Source of the DNA: Thermithiobacillus plumbiphilus
Lineage (GTDB): Bacteria; Pseudomonadota; Gammaproteobacteria; Acidithiobacillales; Thermithiobacillaceae
Assembly (NCBI RefSeq): GCF_038070005.1
Contig: NZ_JBBPCO010000008.1
Coordinates: 60,777 to 124,776, forward strand
Length of the DNA: 64,000 nucleotides
Direction of reading: 5' to 3'
Shown here: positions 9,686 to 17,778 of the stretch, piece after piece
How the letters are laid out: each line of letters opens with the position of its first letter
How positions within the stretch are numbered: position 1 is the stretch's first letter
The notes under the pieces: generated by a model
The model's database searches: none
What the model was told of the DNA's origin: nothing
The model's input: only the letters and a program-made list of their open reading frames with translations
Position numbers and translations under genes: made by a program

Positions 9686-9809
9686 AAAGCTTTTGGTCTG
9701 ATGCGGCGCGGCCTGTCCCGACAGGGGTTGATTTGTGCTAGTTTGACTTGAACATGCGCCCTTTGGCTGGGTCGAATGCGGGAAATTCTGGAAGATAGCG
9801 AGTCTAAAC

Positions 9810-10814
9810 ATGCAGGTACTGGGAATCGAGAGTTCATGTGATGAGTCGGGCGTTGCGCTGTTCGATACCGAGCGAGGCTTGCTGGCGGAAGCCTTGTACA
9901 GCCAGATCCCGATTCATCAGGTGTATGGGGGAGTGGTGCCGGAACTGGCCTCACGCGATCACGTGCGGCGCCTGCCGGGCCTGATCCGTCAGGTGCTGCA
10001 CGAGGCAGGCGTGGAGCGGCCGGATGCCGTGGCAGCGACCGCGGGCCCGGGTCTGATCGGGGCCTTGCTGGTGGGGGCCACCCTGGCGCGCACGCTGGCT
10101 TTCGGCTGGGGCGTGCCGGTGATCGGCGTGCATCATCTGGAGGGACATCTGCTCGCACCCATGCTCGAACCCGAACCACCGGCCTTTCCCTTCGTGGCGC
10201 TGCTGGTATCGGGCGGGCACACCATGCTGGTGCAGGTGGATGGTATCGGCCGCTACCGGATTCTGGGGGAAAGCGTGGATGACGCCGCCGGTGAGGCCTT
10301 CGACAAGACGGCCAAACTGCTTGGGCTGGGCTATCCCGGCGGACCGGCGATTGCGGCACTGGCGGAGCAGGGCAATCCGGCGGCCTATGCCCTGCCGCGT
10401 CCGATGCTGGACCGGCCAGGCCTTGATTTCAGCTTCAGTGGCCTGAAAACGGCCGTGCTGCATCAGGTCAAGCGCTGGGAGGGGCAGGGGTCAGCGGTAC
10501 AGATCGCGGATCTGGCGGCCTCCTTCCAGGCGGCGGTCATCGATACTTTATACGGTAAATGTCGCCGGGCGCTGGAACAGACAGGGTTGCAGCGACTGGT
10601 GGTGGCGGGCGGAGTGGGGGCAAACCGGCGCTTGCGCGAGCGGCTGCGGGACTTGCCGGCCACGGTTTACTATCCACGCCCGAGTTTCTGCACGGACAAC
10701 GGCGCGATGATCGCGCTGGCTGGGGCCTTGCGCTTGCAGGCTGGCGAAAGCAGCTCCCCGGATTTTCCCGTCCGTGCCCGATGGCCCCTGGAACATCTGG
10801 AGGTTCCTGCATGA
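9810..10814 (+). CDS. tsaD: tRNA threonylcarbamoyladenosine transferase subunit TsaD
   Basis: Transfers the threonylcarbamoyl group to A37 of ANN-decoding tRNAs, together with TsaB/TsaE. The protein is 334 residues (E. coli 337). It has the ASKHA fold with [10 protein letters not shown] at the N-terminus, metal-binding H109-L-E-G-H113, SGGHT, and [10 protein letters not shown] with a later CTDNGAMIA motif. It is divergent from rpsU with a 205-base gap and overlaps the following TPR gene by 4 bases (ATGA). Linkage of tsaD with rpsU is common in proteobacteria. Confidence 0.97.
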   Translation: MQVLGIESSCDESGVALFDTERGLLAEALYSQIPIHQVYGGVVPELASRDHVRRLPGLIRQVLHEAGVERPDAVAATAGPGLIGALLVGATLARTLAFGWGVPVIGVHHLEGHLLAPMLEPEPPAFPFVALLVSGGHTMLVQVDGIGRYRILGESVDDAAGEAFDKTAKLLGLGYPGGPAIAALAEQGNPAAYALPRPMLDRPGLDFSFSGLKTAVLHQVKRWEGQGSAVQIADLAASFQAAVIDTLYGKCRRALEQTGLQRLVVAGGVGANRRLRERLRDLPATVYYPRPSFCTDNGAMIALAGALRLQAGESSSPDFPVRARWPLEHLEVPA

Positions 10815-11335
10815 GAGAGCAAGTCGGAGAAGGTTCCCTGATCGAGATGCAGGTCGAGTGCGACGAGGATTTCCGCACTGGACTTGACTGGCAGCAGACC
10901 GGCCATCTGCAGGAGGCGATCGCCTGCTACCAGCGCTCCCTGGCGCAACAGGAGACCGCGGTGGTCTGGACCTTTCTGGGCTGGGCCCAGGCGGAGAGCG
11001 GTGATCACCATGCCGCCGTCGCTGCCTGCAAGCACGCCATCCGCATCGATCCGGAGTTTGGGCATGCCTGGAATGATCTGGGCGCATATTTCATGGAGAC
11101 CGGGCGGGTGGATGAGGCGCTTTTTGCGCTCAGGCGCGCCTTGCGTTCGAAGTGTTTCGACAGCCCGCACCTGGCCCACATGAACCTGGCGCGCTATTAC
11201 CTGCACCAGGGCAAGCTGCGGCGGGCCTACGAGTCCGCGCGGGCGGCGCAGGAGTATGCGCCGGGCTATCGTCCGGCGGCCAAGCTGGCCGAATGGATCC
11301 GGGAACGGATGGAGGCCTGGGAGATCTGGGACTGA
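10811..11335 (+). CDS. Tetratricopeptide repeat protein
   Basis: A 174-residue soluble protein made of about three TPR units: [19 protein letters not shown], then [25 protein letters not shown] and [26 protein letters not shown], followed by a weaker helical hairpin. Such proteins mediate protein-protein contacts; no enzymatic motif is present. The start was placed at 10811 because it overlaps the tsaD stop as ATGA; the longer frame to 10559 lies inside tsaD. Coupled to tsaD, but a functional link is unproven. Confidence 0.85.
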   Translation: MREQVGEGSLIEMQVECDEDFRTGLDWQQTGHLQEAIACYQRSLAQQETAVVWTFLGWAQAESGDHHAAVAACKHAIRIDPEFGHAWNDLGAYFMETGRVDEALFALRRALRSKCFDSPHLAHMNLARYYLHQGKLRRAYESARAAQEYAPGYRPAAKLAEWIRERMEAWEIWD

Positions 11336-11355
11336 TGCCTGCGTGATGCCGCGGG

Positions 11356-11922
11356 TTAGCCCCTGTCCTTGTCGCGGGTTTCCTGCCGCACTTTCTGCTT
11401 GATGGTGTCCATCCGGTCAAGCACGACCTCGGGCTGGACATCATTGGCAAGTTCGGAGAGCTCCGGATTGCGGGCAGCGTCGATCTCCATGTGCTGGGCC
11501 ATGGCCGTGACGAGTTCGATCAGTCGGGTGACTTCGTGTTCGGCCAGCAGGCTGATCTGCAGGTCCAGGTCTGCGCGTTTATCGGCCTGCTTCGCCATGC
11601 GGTTCTGGGTGATGAGCACGAAGGTGGACAGGAAAATTGCCTCGACCGAGGCGATCATGGCCAGCACGACGAAGCTTGGGTCAAAAGGGCGGATTCCAGG
11701 CATCCAGCCAAGATTGATCACAATCCAGCCGCCGAACAGCAAGAGATGCAGGTAAACAAAGGTCATGCTGCCGGTGAATCGGGTGATGGCGGCCGCCGCC
11801 CGTTCCTGCCAGCCTTCGTGGACCTGCTCCTCCTGGTAGCGGGTCAGAAGGGCGCGGATGTTGCGTTCCATGATCCGTGCCAGACCGCTGCCTGATTCCT
11901 GATGCCCTGTGCCCGTATTCAT
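11356..11922 (-). CDS. DUF1003 inner-membrane protein
   Basis: A 188-residue protein with two adjacent transmembrane helices near the middle (MTFVYLHLLLFGGWIVINLG and FVVLAMIASVEAIFLSTFVLI), followed by QNRMAKQADKRADLDLQISLLAEHE, the conserved core of DUF1003. The C-terminal third is a charged helix. The family is widespread and its function is unknown. A GGAGAA site precedes the ATG at 11922. It stands alone, convergent with the TPR gene. Confidence 0.85.
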   Translation of the reverse strand: MNTGTGHQESGSGLARIMERNIRALLTRYQEEQVHEGWQERAAAAITRFTGSMTFVYLHLLLFGGWIVINLGWMPGIRPFDPSFVVLAMIASVEAIFLSTFVLITQNRMAKQADKRADLDLQISLLAEHEVTRLIELVTAMAQHMEIDAARNPELSELANDVQPEVVLDRMDTIKQKVRQETRDKDRG

Positions 11923-11986
11923 GCCATTTCTCCTTGGCGGCCATCTTACGGGAGTTCGTGCGCGTTTTGGCGGGGCGAAGGTCGGT

Positions 11987-12586
11987 TCAGGCCTTCTCGC
12001 CGATGCGCTTTTCCGTGCCGGCCAGGATACGCTGGATGTTGTCCTTGTGGCGCCAGAGCAGCAGCACAGCGAGTATCAGCGAAAGCAGCAGGAAGGGCCT
12101 GCCGGGCAGCAACCACCAGGTGAGCAGAGGGGCTGCAACTGCGGCGCTCAGGGCGGCCAGGGAGGAGATGCGAAAGAGCCTGGCCATGGCCAGCCAGACG
12201 AGAGCCAGCGCGAGCCCCAGCAGGAGCGATAGCGCGAGATAGATGCCCAGGCCCGTGGCGACGCCCTTGCCGCCCCGAAAGCCGAAAAACACCGGAAAGA
12301 GATGCCCCAGGAAGGCGGCGAGCGCCACGGCCGCGAGCGTGCCGTCATCCGCACCCAGTCCGCGCGCCAGCAGCACGGGTAGGATGCCCTTGAACATGTC
12401 GCCCAGTAGGGTGAGCACGGCCGCCTTCCTGCCGCCCAGGCGCAGGACGTTGGTCGCGCCCGGATTGCCGGAGCCCTGCGAGCGCGGGTCGGGCAGGCCG
12501 AGCGCGCGCGCGACCAGCACGGCCGTGGTGATGGAGCCAATCAGATAGGCGGCAAGGATCAGGAAGGCATTTTGCATGATCCACAT
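11987..12586 (-). CDS. plsY: Acyl-phosphate:glycerol-3-phosphate acyltransferase PlsY
   Basis: Membrane enzyme that moves an acyl group from acyl-phosphate to glycerol-3-phosphate, the first step of phospholipid synthesis. Conserved motifs are GSITTAVLVARALGLPDPR-x-GSGNPGATN, GDMFKGILPV and FRGGKGVAT, with about five hydrophobic segments. The frame is open to a TTG at 12613; the ATG at 12586 gives 199 residues, the usual size, but 12577 is also possible because no strong ribosome-binding site is seen. Divergent from folB; the same plsY-folB pairing occurs in many proteobacteria. Confidence 0.95.
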   Translation of the reverse strand: MWIMQNAFLILAAYLIGSITTAVLVARALGLPDPRSQGSGNPGATNVLRLGGRKAAVLTLLGDMFKGILPVLLARGLGADDGTLAAVALAAFLGHLFPVFFGFRGGKGVATGLGIYLALSLLLGLALALVWLAMARLFRISSLAALSAAVAAPLLTWWLLPGRPFLLLSLILAVLLLWRHKDNIQRILAGTEKRIGEKA

Positions 12587-12657
12587 TGGAATGGTTTCCC
12601 GGGATGCCGTCAAGGGGCTGCATCGCTTATAGTGTGGCTTTCTGACAAGGAGTGGCT

Positions 12658-13014
12658 ATGGATCTTCTGTTTTTGCGCGAACTGAAAATCGAGACGGTGA
12701 TCGGGATCTATGACTGGGAGCGCCAGGTCCGCCAGGCCATACTGATCGATCTGGACATGGCGGCGGATGCGGCGAAGGCCGCCCAGAGCGATCAGGTGGA
12801 AGACACCATCAATTACAAGGAGATCGCCAAGCGCCTGATCGGCTTTGTCGAGTCGTCCAGCTTTCAGTTGGTCGAAACGCTGGCGGAGCGCATCGCCGGC
12901 ATCGTGCTGGAGGAGTTCGGGGTACGCTGGGTGCGGGTCACCATCCACAAGCCCGGTGCGGTGCGTGGTTCCCGCGATGTCGGGGTCATCATTGAGCGGG
13001 GCCAGCGTGACTAG
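12658..13014 (+). CDS. folB: Dihydroneopterin aldolase FolB
   Basis: Cleaves dihydroneopterin to 6-hydroxymethyl-dihydropterin in folate synthesis. The protein is 118 residues. The family pattern is clear: DLLFLRELKIETVIGIYDWERQ, then DTINYKEIAKRLIGFVE, a catalytic Glu-containing LVETLAERIA, and VTIHKPGAVRGSRDVGVII. The start at 12658 follows an AAGGAG site; a GTG two codons earlier is less likely. It overlaps folK by 8 bases, so the product passes to the next enzyme encoded in the operon. Confidence 0.97.
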   Translation: MDLLFLRELKIETVIGIYDWERQVRQAILIDLDMAADAAKAAQSDQVEDTINYKEIAKRLIGFVESSSFQLVETLAERIAGIVLEEFGVRWVRVTIHKPGAVRGSRDVGVIIERGQRD

Positions 13015-13501
13015 AGCGCTGCCGCTCGTTTATGCCGGTCTCGGGAGCAATGTGGACCGGGAGCGGCATCTGCGGCTGGCGCTCGATGCCCTGCGCGCCT
13101 GTGTCGGTCCGCTGAAGCTTTCGCCGGTTTACGAAAGCGCGGACAGCCGCTTCGGAGGCCCGGCCTTTTATAATCTGGTGGTCGCCTTTCATGCGGACCT
13201 GCCGCCCGCGGCGCTGCGCAACCGTTTTCGCGATATCGAGGCCCGGTGTGGTCGGACCGCGCGCCGGGGCGAAACCTTTCCCCTGGATATCGATCTGCTG
13301 CTCTATGGCGATCTCGCCAACGAGGATCCGCGCCTGCCACACCCGGATATCCTGAGCAGCGCCTTCGTGCTCAAGCCCCTGCGAGATCTTGCGCCGGACC
13401 TGCGCCATCCCGCCACCGGCAGGACGCTCGCCTGGCACTGGGCCGCCTTCGATCAGCTGGCGGCCCGGGACCTGAAGCCGGTCAGTGTCGATCTGAGCTG
13501 A
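13007..13501 (+). CDS. folK: HPPK, hydroxymethyl-dihydropterin pyrophosphokinase FolK
   Basis: Transfers pyrophosphate from ATP to 6-hydroxymethyl-dihydropterin, the step after FolB. The protein is 164 residues. The HPPK signature is present: YAGLGSNVDRERHLRLAL at the start, PVYES, FYNLVVAF, RFRDIEARCGR, and the metal-binding FPLDIDLLLYG followed by LPHPDILSSAFVL. The GTG start at 13007 lies within the end of folB with a GAGCGGGG-like site upstream; the longer frame lies wholly inside folB. Convergent with the SDR gene, with no gap. Confidence 0.95.
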   Translation: MTRALPLVYAGLGSNVDRERHLRLALDALRACVGPLKLSPVYESADSRFGGPAFYNLVVAFHADLPPAALRNRFRDIEARCGRTARRGETFPLDIDLLLYGDLANEDPRLPHPDILSSAFVLKPLRDLAPDLRHPATGRTLAWHWAAFDQLAARDLKPVSVDLS

Positions 13502-14245
13502 TCAATACACGCTGCGTCCGCCATCGACCGCCAGCACCTGCCCGGTCACGTAGGGCGCATCGAAGATGAAAAAGGCAATGGCTTTGGCCATGTCCTCGGG
13601 GCTGCCGGCGCGCTTGAGCGCGGTCTTGGCCAGCACCCGCTGGCGGGTGTCCTCGGCCGGCTGAGAGCCATCCGCCCAGAGCGCGACACCGGGGGCTATG
13701 GCATTGACGCGAATCTCCGGCCCAAGCTCCTTGGCCAGTGACTTGGTCAGCATGATGATGCCGGCCTTGGAGATGTTGTAGGGCAGATAATTGGCCAGGG
13801 GCCGGTCACCATAGATATCGGCGAGATTGATGATGCAGCCCTGGCTGGCACGCAGGTAGGGAATGGCCGCCTGGGCGAGAAAGAAGGGCGCGCGCAGGTT
13901 GGTGTCCAGCAGTTCCTGCCATTGATCGGGCGTCACCCCCTCGACGGGTGTGGGGTAGAAGGCCGATGCGTTGTTGATCAGGACATCCAGCCGTCCGAAG
14001 TGAGACGCTACCTGATCCACCAGGGGCGCGAGGGCGGCGATGTCCCGCAGGTCCGCCTGCAGCGTGAGCACCTCGATCCCGTATCGATCCCGAAGGCGGG
14101 ATGCCAGCAGCTCGGCATCGCTTGCGGATCGGTTATAATGGATCGCAAGCTGCATGCCGCGCGCGGCCAGGTGTTCGGCAATGCCGGCGCCTACCCGTTT
14201 GGCGGCCCCGGTAATGAAGGCCACCTTGCCACTTGTCTCAGTCAC
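13502..14245 (-). CDS. SDR oxidoreductase, pteridine reductase-like (FolM type)
   Basis: A 247-residue short-chain dehydrogenase. It has the NADP-binding GAAKRVGAGIAEHLA, NNASAFYP (NNAG region), a catalytic Tyr/Lys pair in YNISKAGIIMLTKSLA and a C-terminal GQVLAVDGGRSVY. The Gly-to-Lys/Arg change after GAA (GAAKRVG) is typical of pteridine reductases and dihydromonapterin reductase FolM, which use NADPH, and the folB-folK neighbourhood supports a pterin substrate. The GTG at 14245 was chosen because GGAGG lies 5 bases before it; an ATG at 14266 is possible and would overlap the midA start on the other strand. The exact substrate is uncertain. Confidence 0.85.
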   Translation of the reverse strand: MTETSGKVAFITGAAKRVGAGIAEHLAARGMQLAIHYNRSASDAELLASRLRDRYGIEVLTLQADLRDIAALAPLVDQVASHFGRLDVLINNASAFYPTPVEGVTPDQWQELLDTNLRAPFFLAQAAIPYLRASQGCIINLADIYGDRPLANYLPYNISKAGIIMLTKSLAKELGPEIRVNAIAPGVALWADGSQPAEDTRQRVLAKTALKRAGSPEDMAKAIAFFIFDAPYVTGQVLAVDGGRSVY

Positions 14246-14264
14246 TGCCACCTCCGGAAAATCC

Positions 14265-15473
14265 ATGTCAGACCAGCCCCATTGTCCCAGCTCGAACGAT
14301 CCCGTCAACCTGCGTAAGCCACCCGTCCTGCCGGAGCCCTCAGATGATGAGTTGGCCCATGCGGCGGCCCTGACTGACCGCATCCGCGCTGAAATCCAGC
14401 AGCAAGGCGGCATTCTGCCCTTTCGACGCTTTATGGAGATGGCGCTCTATGCGCCGGGGCTGGGCTATTATGTGGCCGGTCAGCAGCGTTTTGGGGCCGG
14501 CGGGGACTTCGTCACCGCGCCGGAGCTTGGGGATGTGTTTGCGCGCACCCTGGCGCATACCGTGGCCGCGGCTCTTTGGCAGGGCGGGGACATGATCCTG
14601 GAGTTCGGGGCCGGTAGCGGCGTGCTAGCAGCCGATCTGCTGCTGGCACTGGAGCACTTGGGCCTGGCCCCGGCGGAATATGCCATTCTCGAACTCAGCC
14701 CGGACCTGCGTGTCCGCCAACAGGAGACGCTGGCGCGCAAGGCGCCGCGGCTTGCGGAGCGGGTGCGCTGGCTGGACCGGCTGCCGGATACTTTCTCGGG
14801 CGTGGTGATTGCCAATGAGGTGCTGGACGCCATGCCGGTGCATCTGATCGAGACGGACGCGGACGGCGGGCTCTGGGAAAAAGCGGTGCGTTGGAGCGGG
14901 GAGGGTTTTGCGTGGGACCGGCTGGCGCCGGGCGAACTGCTGCGGGAACGCTGGACTGATCTGGGCGCGGGTCTGCCCACGCCTTACCAGACCGAGATCA
15001 ATCTCGCGGCCCAGGCCTGGGTCCAGGCCCTGGCGGAGCGTCTGCACTCAGGCGTGCTGCTGCTGGTGGACTATGGTTTCCTGACTGGCGAGTACTACCA
15101 CCCGCAGCGCAACATGGGTACGCTGATGTGTCACTACCGGCACCACGCCCACGGCGATCCGCTGAAATATCCCGGCCTGCAGGACATCACCGCGCACGTG
15201 GACTTTTCGGCGGTGGCGAAGGCGGGGCAGGCGGCGGGCCTGGATGTGCTTGGCTTCGCCACCCAGGCCCAGTTCTTGATGGATGCCGGCCTGCAATCGG
15301 TGTTGATGGAATCTCTATCGGCCGATCCGGCAGTACAGCTGGCCCTGGCCAACCAGGTCAAGCGCTTGACCTTGCCCGGGGAAATGGGCGAAATGTTCAA
15401 GGTGCTGGCGCTTGGCCGGAGAATGCCAGGCCCCCTGCCGGGCTTTGGCCGGGGACTCGCGGGCGCGTTTTGA
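14265..15473 (+). CDS. MidA/NDUFAF7 family SAM-dependent methyltransferase
   Basis: A 402-residue class I methyltransferase. Features are GGILPFRRFMEMALYAPGLGYY, GAGGDFVTAPELGDVFARTLA, the SAM-binding LEFGAGSGVLAADLL, VIANEVLDAMPVH, and later VDYGF and YRHHAHGDPL. The eukaryotic homologue NDUFAF7 dimethylates an arginine of the complex I subunit NDUFS2 during assembly; the bacterial function is not established. The start at 14265 gives a plausible length though the ribosome-binding site is weak (GGAAAA). It converges with an NDUFA9-like SDR gene, leaving one base between stops. Confidence 0.9.
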   Translation: MSDQPHCPSSNDPVNLRKPPVLPEPSDDELAHAAALTDRIRAEIQQQGGILPFRRFMEMALYAPGLGYYVAGQQRFGAGGDFVTAPELGDVFARTLAHTVAAALWQGGDMILEFGAGSGVLAADLLLALEHLGLAPAEYAILELSPDLRVRQQETLARKAPRLAERVRWLDRLPDTFSGVVIANEVLDAMPVHLIETDADGGLWEKAVRWSGEGFAWDRLAPGELLRERWTDLGAGLPTPYQTEINLAAQAWVQALAERLHSGVLLLVDYGFLTGEYYHPQRNMGTLMCHYRHHAHGDPLKYPGLQDITAHVDFSAVAKAGQAAGLDVLGFATQAQFLMDAGLQSVLMESLSADPAVQLALANQVKRLTLPGEMGEMFKVLALGRRMPGPLPGFGRGLAGAF

Positions 15474-15474
15474 T

Positions 15475-16524
15475 TCAGCGTGATTCGCGGCCCAGGCGAA
15501 TGCGGGACAAGCGCTCGGTGCGGCTGCGGCCCTTGCCAAGATAGCCCGGCACCACGGTCTCGATGGCTTCGGGCTGTATGCCGAAAAACGCCGGAAAGCA
15601 GTCAGCCTCGCAGACGTTGTCCACGGAAAGGCTATGAAGATTGTCCCTGGTCATCAGCTTGCCAGGCAGGCGTTCAAGCACATTGGCCTGGACATAGGCC
15701 AGCCAGTCCGGCAGATTGATGATGGCCTTGTGGCTGCCTATCACCGAGCGCGTGTATTCCACGAGTTCTCGCAGGGTATAGCTGCGCGGTCCGCAAAGAT
15801 CATAGATCTGGCCATGGGTGCGCGAATTGTCCAGGGCCCGGACGAAGGCCTCTGCCACATCCTCGACCCAGACCGGTTGCAGCCTGGCATGGGGTTTGGC
15901 CAAGGGCAGAAACATAGGGATGCGCCGCAGCAAGCGGGCGAAGCGGGTAAAGAAGCTGTCCCCATGGCCGAAGATGATGGAAGGGCGGAAAATTGTGACC
16001 TGCAGACCCTGGCCCCAGACCAGCTTGGGACCGTCGAGATAAGTGAACCAGCCCTTGGCAGCGCTGTCCTCTCCGGCCTGACGGACGATCTCCTGGCCAA
16101 TCCCCTTGGAACGCAGATAGGCGCTGGGGGCGGTGGGATCCGCTCCCAGCGCGCTCATGTGCAGAACCCGTGATACGCCGACCTTGCCGCAGGTGTTGAC
16201 CACCAGCCGGGGCAGTTCCTCGTGGATCTGGTGAAAGTCACCGCGACGCTCGGGCGGAAGATCGTTGCGGCCACGCTTGCGCTCGTTGAGGATGCCGACC
16301 AGATTGATGACGGCATCCATGCCCTCCAGTTGCTTGGTAAGCGTCATTGGATCCAGGGGATTGCCTTCCACCAGTTCCACATTAGGCATGACCAGCAATT
16401 CCCGGTGATTTTCCCGGTTGCGCGTCAGAATCCTTACCCTTATGCCCTTGGCATCCAGTCTCTCGGCAATGTGGCGGCCAACGAAGCCGCTACCGCCAAG
16501 GATGCAAACCTTGCGAATGGTCAT
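15475..16524 (-). CDS. NDUFA9-like atypical SDR (complex I type NAD(P)-binding protein)
   Basis: A 349-residue extended/atypical short-chain dehydrogenase. The N-terminal nucleotide-binding motif GGSGFVGRHIAERL and the following VRILTRN are clear, then INLVGILNE, a VLHMSALGAD strand and FRPSIIFGHGDSFF. The usual YxxxK is present in modified form (YLRSKGIGQEIV). This pattern matches the NDUFA9-like group, named for the accessory subunit of mitochondrial complex I; bacterial members often act on quinone or sugar-nucleotide related substrates and are poorly defined. A weak AAGGGGAAAG-type site precedes the ATG. Adjacent to the MidA gene, which is also a complex I related family. Confidence 0.85.
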   Translation of the reverse strand: MTIRKVCILGGSGFVGRHIAERLDAKGIRVRILTRNRENHRELLVMPNVELVEGNPLDPMTLTKQLEGMDAVINLVGILNERKRGRNDLPPERRGDFHQIHEELPRLVVNTCGKVGVSRVLHMSALGADPTAPSAYLRSKGIGQEIVRQAGEDSAAKGWFTYLDGPKLVWGQGLQVTIFRPSIIFGHGDSFFTRFARLLRRIPMFLPLAKPHARLQPVWVEDVAEAFVRALDNSRTHGQIYDLCGPRSYTLRELVEYTRSVIGSHKAIINLPDWLAYVQANVLERLPGKLMTRDNLHSLSVDNVCEADCFPAFFGIQPEAIETVVPGYLGKGRSRTERLSRIRLGRESR

Positions 16525-16747
16525 GCCTTTCCCCTTGAACTGCTGCGAATCAGTGAGTTTTACAGCCTATCTTGTGAAGCAGGGATTTTCCCCGCCGGAT
16601 GTGGAATCGTCAAGCCATAGGATGGGCTGCACAGGAAATGAGGGGTGTGTGGAGAAATGGCACGGGTTGCTGAGCTTGCGATGTGAGAAGCGGGCAGGAG
16701 GCCACCGATCCCGGCAAAGGATCACGTGACCTCCTGGTGAGACAGGG

Positions 16748-16891
16748 CTACTTATTTTCTTCAGCGGACTTTTCGAGTTTCTCGCCGCCGGTTTGTACGT
16801 CCTCGCCCAGTCCGGACATGGTGTTGCAGGCTGCAAGCCCGAGATAACCCATCAGTACCGTTCCAAGCACCAGCGCCTTCGCCATTTTCAT
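16748..16891 (-). CDS. Entericidin-like small lipoprotein
   Basis: A 47-residue protein: signal peptide MKMAKALVLGTVLMGYLGLAAC with a lipobox (GLAAC, lipidated Cys22), then NTMSGLGEDVQTGGEKLEKSAEENK. The short mature part with N-T-M-x-G-x-G-x-D-x-x-x-G-G-x-x-I/L is the entericidin pattern (EcnA/EcnB). In E. coli these lipoproteins form a toxin-antidote pair under stress control; single copies are common elsewhere and may serve the envelope. An AGGAGGT ribosome-binding site lies 6 bases upstream of the ATG. Only one copy is present here and no partner was found nearby. Confidence 0.88.
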   Translation of the reverse strand: MKMAKALVLGTVLMGYLGLAACNTMSGLGEDVQTGGEKLEKSAEENK

Positions 16892-17307
16892 TTGCTACCT
16901 CCTAGTTTACCTGATGAGCAGGATCATTCCGCAGCAGTAACTTTATATCTACCAGTTGTAGACTCAATACAACAAAGGTCGGTCCGTGAAGTTGGGTCGA
17001 GCGGCATGAGTTGGCTGGCATCCTGCCACAATGGCAACTGACACGGATTTTTCATAAAAATGTGCAGCCATGTGAAAAACAAGGAGAAACGCTGATTTAT
17101 TCGCCATGTATAGGTCTTAAGGCGGGAGGCGTGGCCCGCAACACTACGGCAAATGCAGGATGCAAAAGCGTTCGTGGTATAAGATGATGAATCCTTATTC
17201 GCAGTGCCTTTGAGATTCCGAGGCTTTTCGGCGAGACCTTGAAATGCGCGAGCAATGCCACAATATATTTCAGTGTACAGGTGGATTGAAAGTACTTGGA
17301 GGTGGCA
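16892..17307. other. 416-base non-coding stretch between divergent genes
   Basis: No convincing gene is seen. The region is more AT-rich than its surroundings. A weak leftward promoter candidate for the entericidin gene is TTGTAT-17-GATATA on the minus strand near 16940-16970. A weak rightward candidate for the gene at 17308 is TTGAAA near 17240 followed by an AATATATT stretch. A minus-strand frame across it (to 17595) overlaps the real plus-strand gene and has no homology that I recognise. A small RNA cannot be excluded. Confidence 0.4.
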
Positions 17308-17778
17308 ATGAGCATGGCAAACTGGATAACACGTGATCTGGCCCAGATCAAGGAAGCAGCCTGCGTCTATGCGGAAGAAATCGGGCGACCCTGGATTCTT
17401 TTTGATGACAGATATGGTGCGGCGCTGGCTGATACGCCTGAAGGCATGGTGTGGGAGCAAAGTGGTGCGGGCGGCCCGGAAACCCAGGGCATGTTGCTGT
17501 TCCCGGATTATGCTTCTGTCCAGGACCTGATTCATTTCCGGGGAGAAGAGCTCGCGGGCGCCCGGCCCATGCATATCCGCGACTGGCCAGTCCATGGCGA
17601 GCCGGGCCAGATGATGCTGCAGATCGAGCAGGGTGCCTATCTGGAAGGCGCGCAGCGGATGACCGATGCCGTGCAGGTGAGAATCCTGCCCTGGTCGGTG
17701 GAGAATGGCGTCCCCAGTGTGCTGATGCTGGATGCCCGGCTCAACTTCGTTGCGCCCGAGGAGCCGCGCCTGCAGTGA
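17308..17778 (+). CDS. Uncharacterised 156-residue protein
   Basis: I do not recognise the family. The protein is soluble, acidic and without signal peptide or membrane segment: MSMANWITRDLAQIKEAACV, FDDRYGAALADTPEGMVWEQ and a C-terminal LMLDARLNFVAPEEPRLQ. The start at 17308 is preceded by GGAGGT 5 bases upstream, a strong site. Third-position GC bias in this frame supports coding. It is followed convergently by lgt with no gap, and is preceded by a long non-coding region that probably carries its own promoter. Function unknown. Confidence 0.75.
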   Translation: MSMANWITRDLAQIKEAACVYAEEIGRPWILFDDRYGAALADTPEGMVWEQSGAGGPETQGMLLFPDYASVQDLIHFRGEELAGARPMHIRDWPVHGEPGQMMLQIEQGAYLEGAQRMTDAVQVRILPWSVENGVPSVLMLDARLNFVAPEEPRLQ

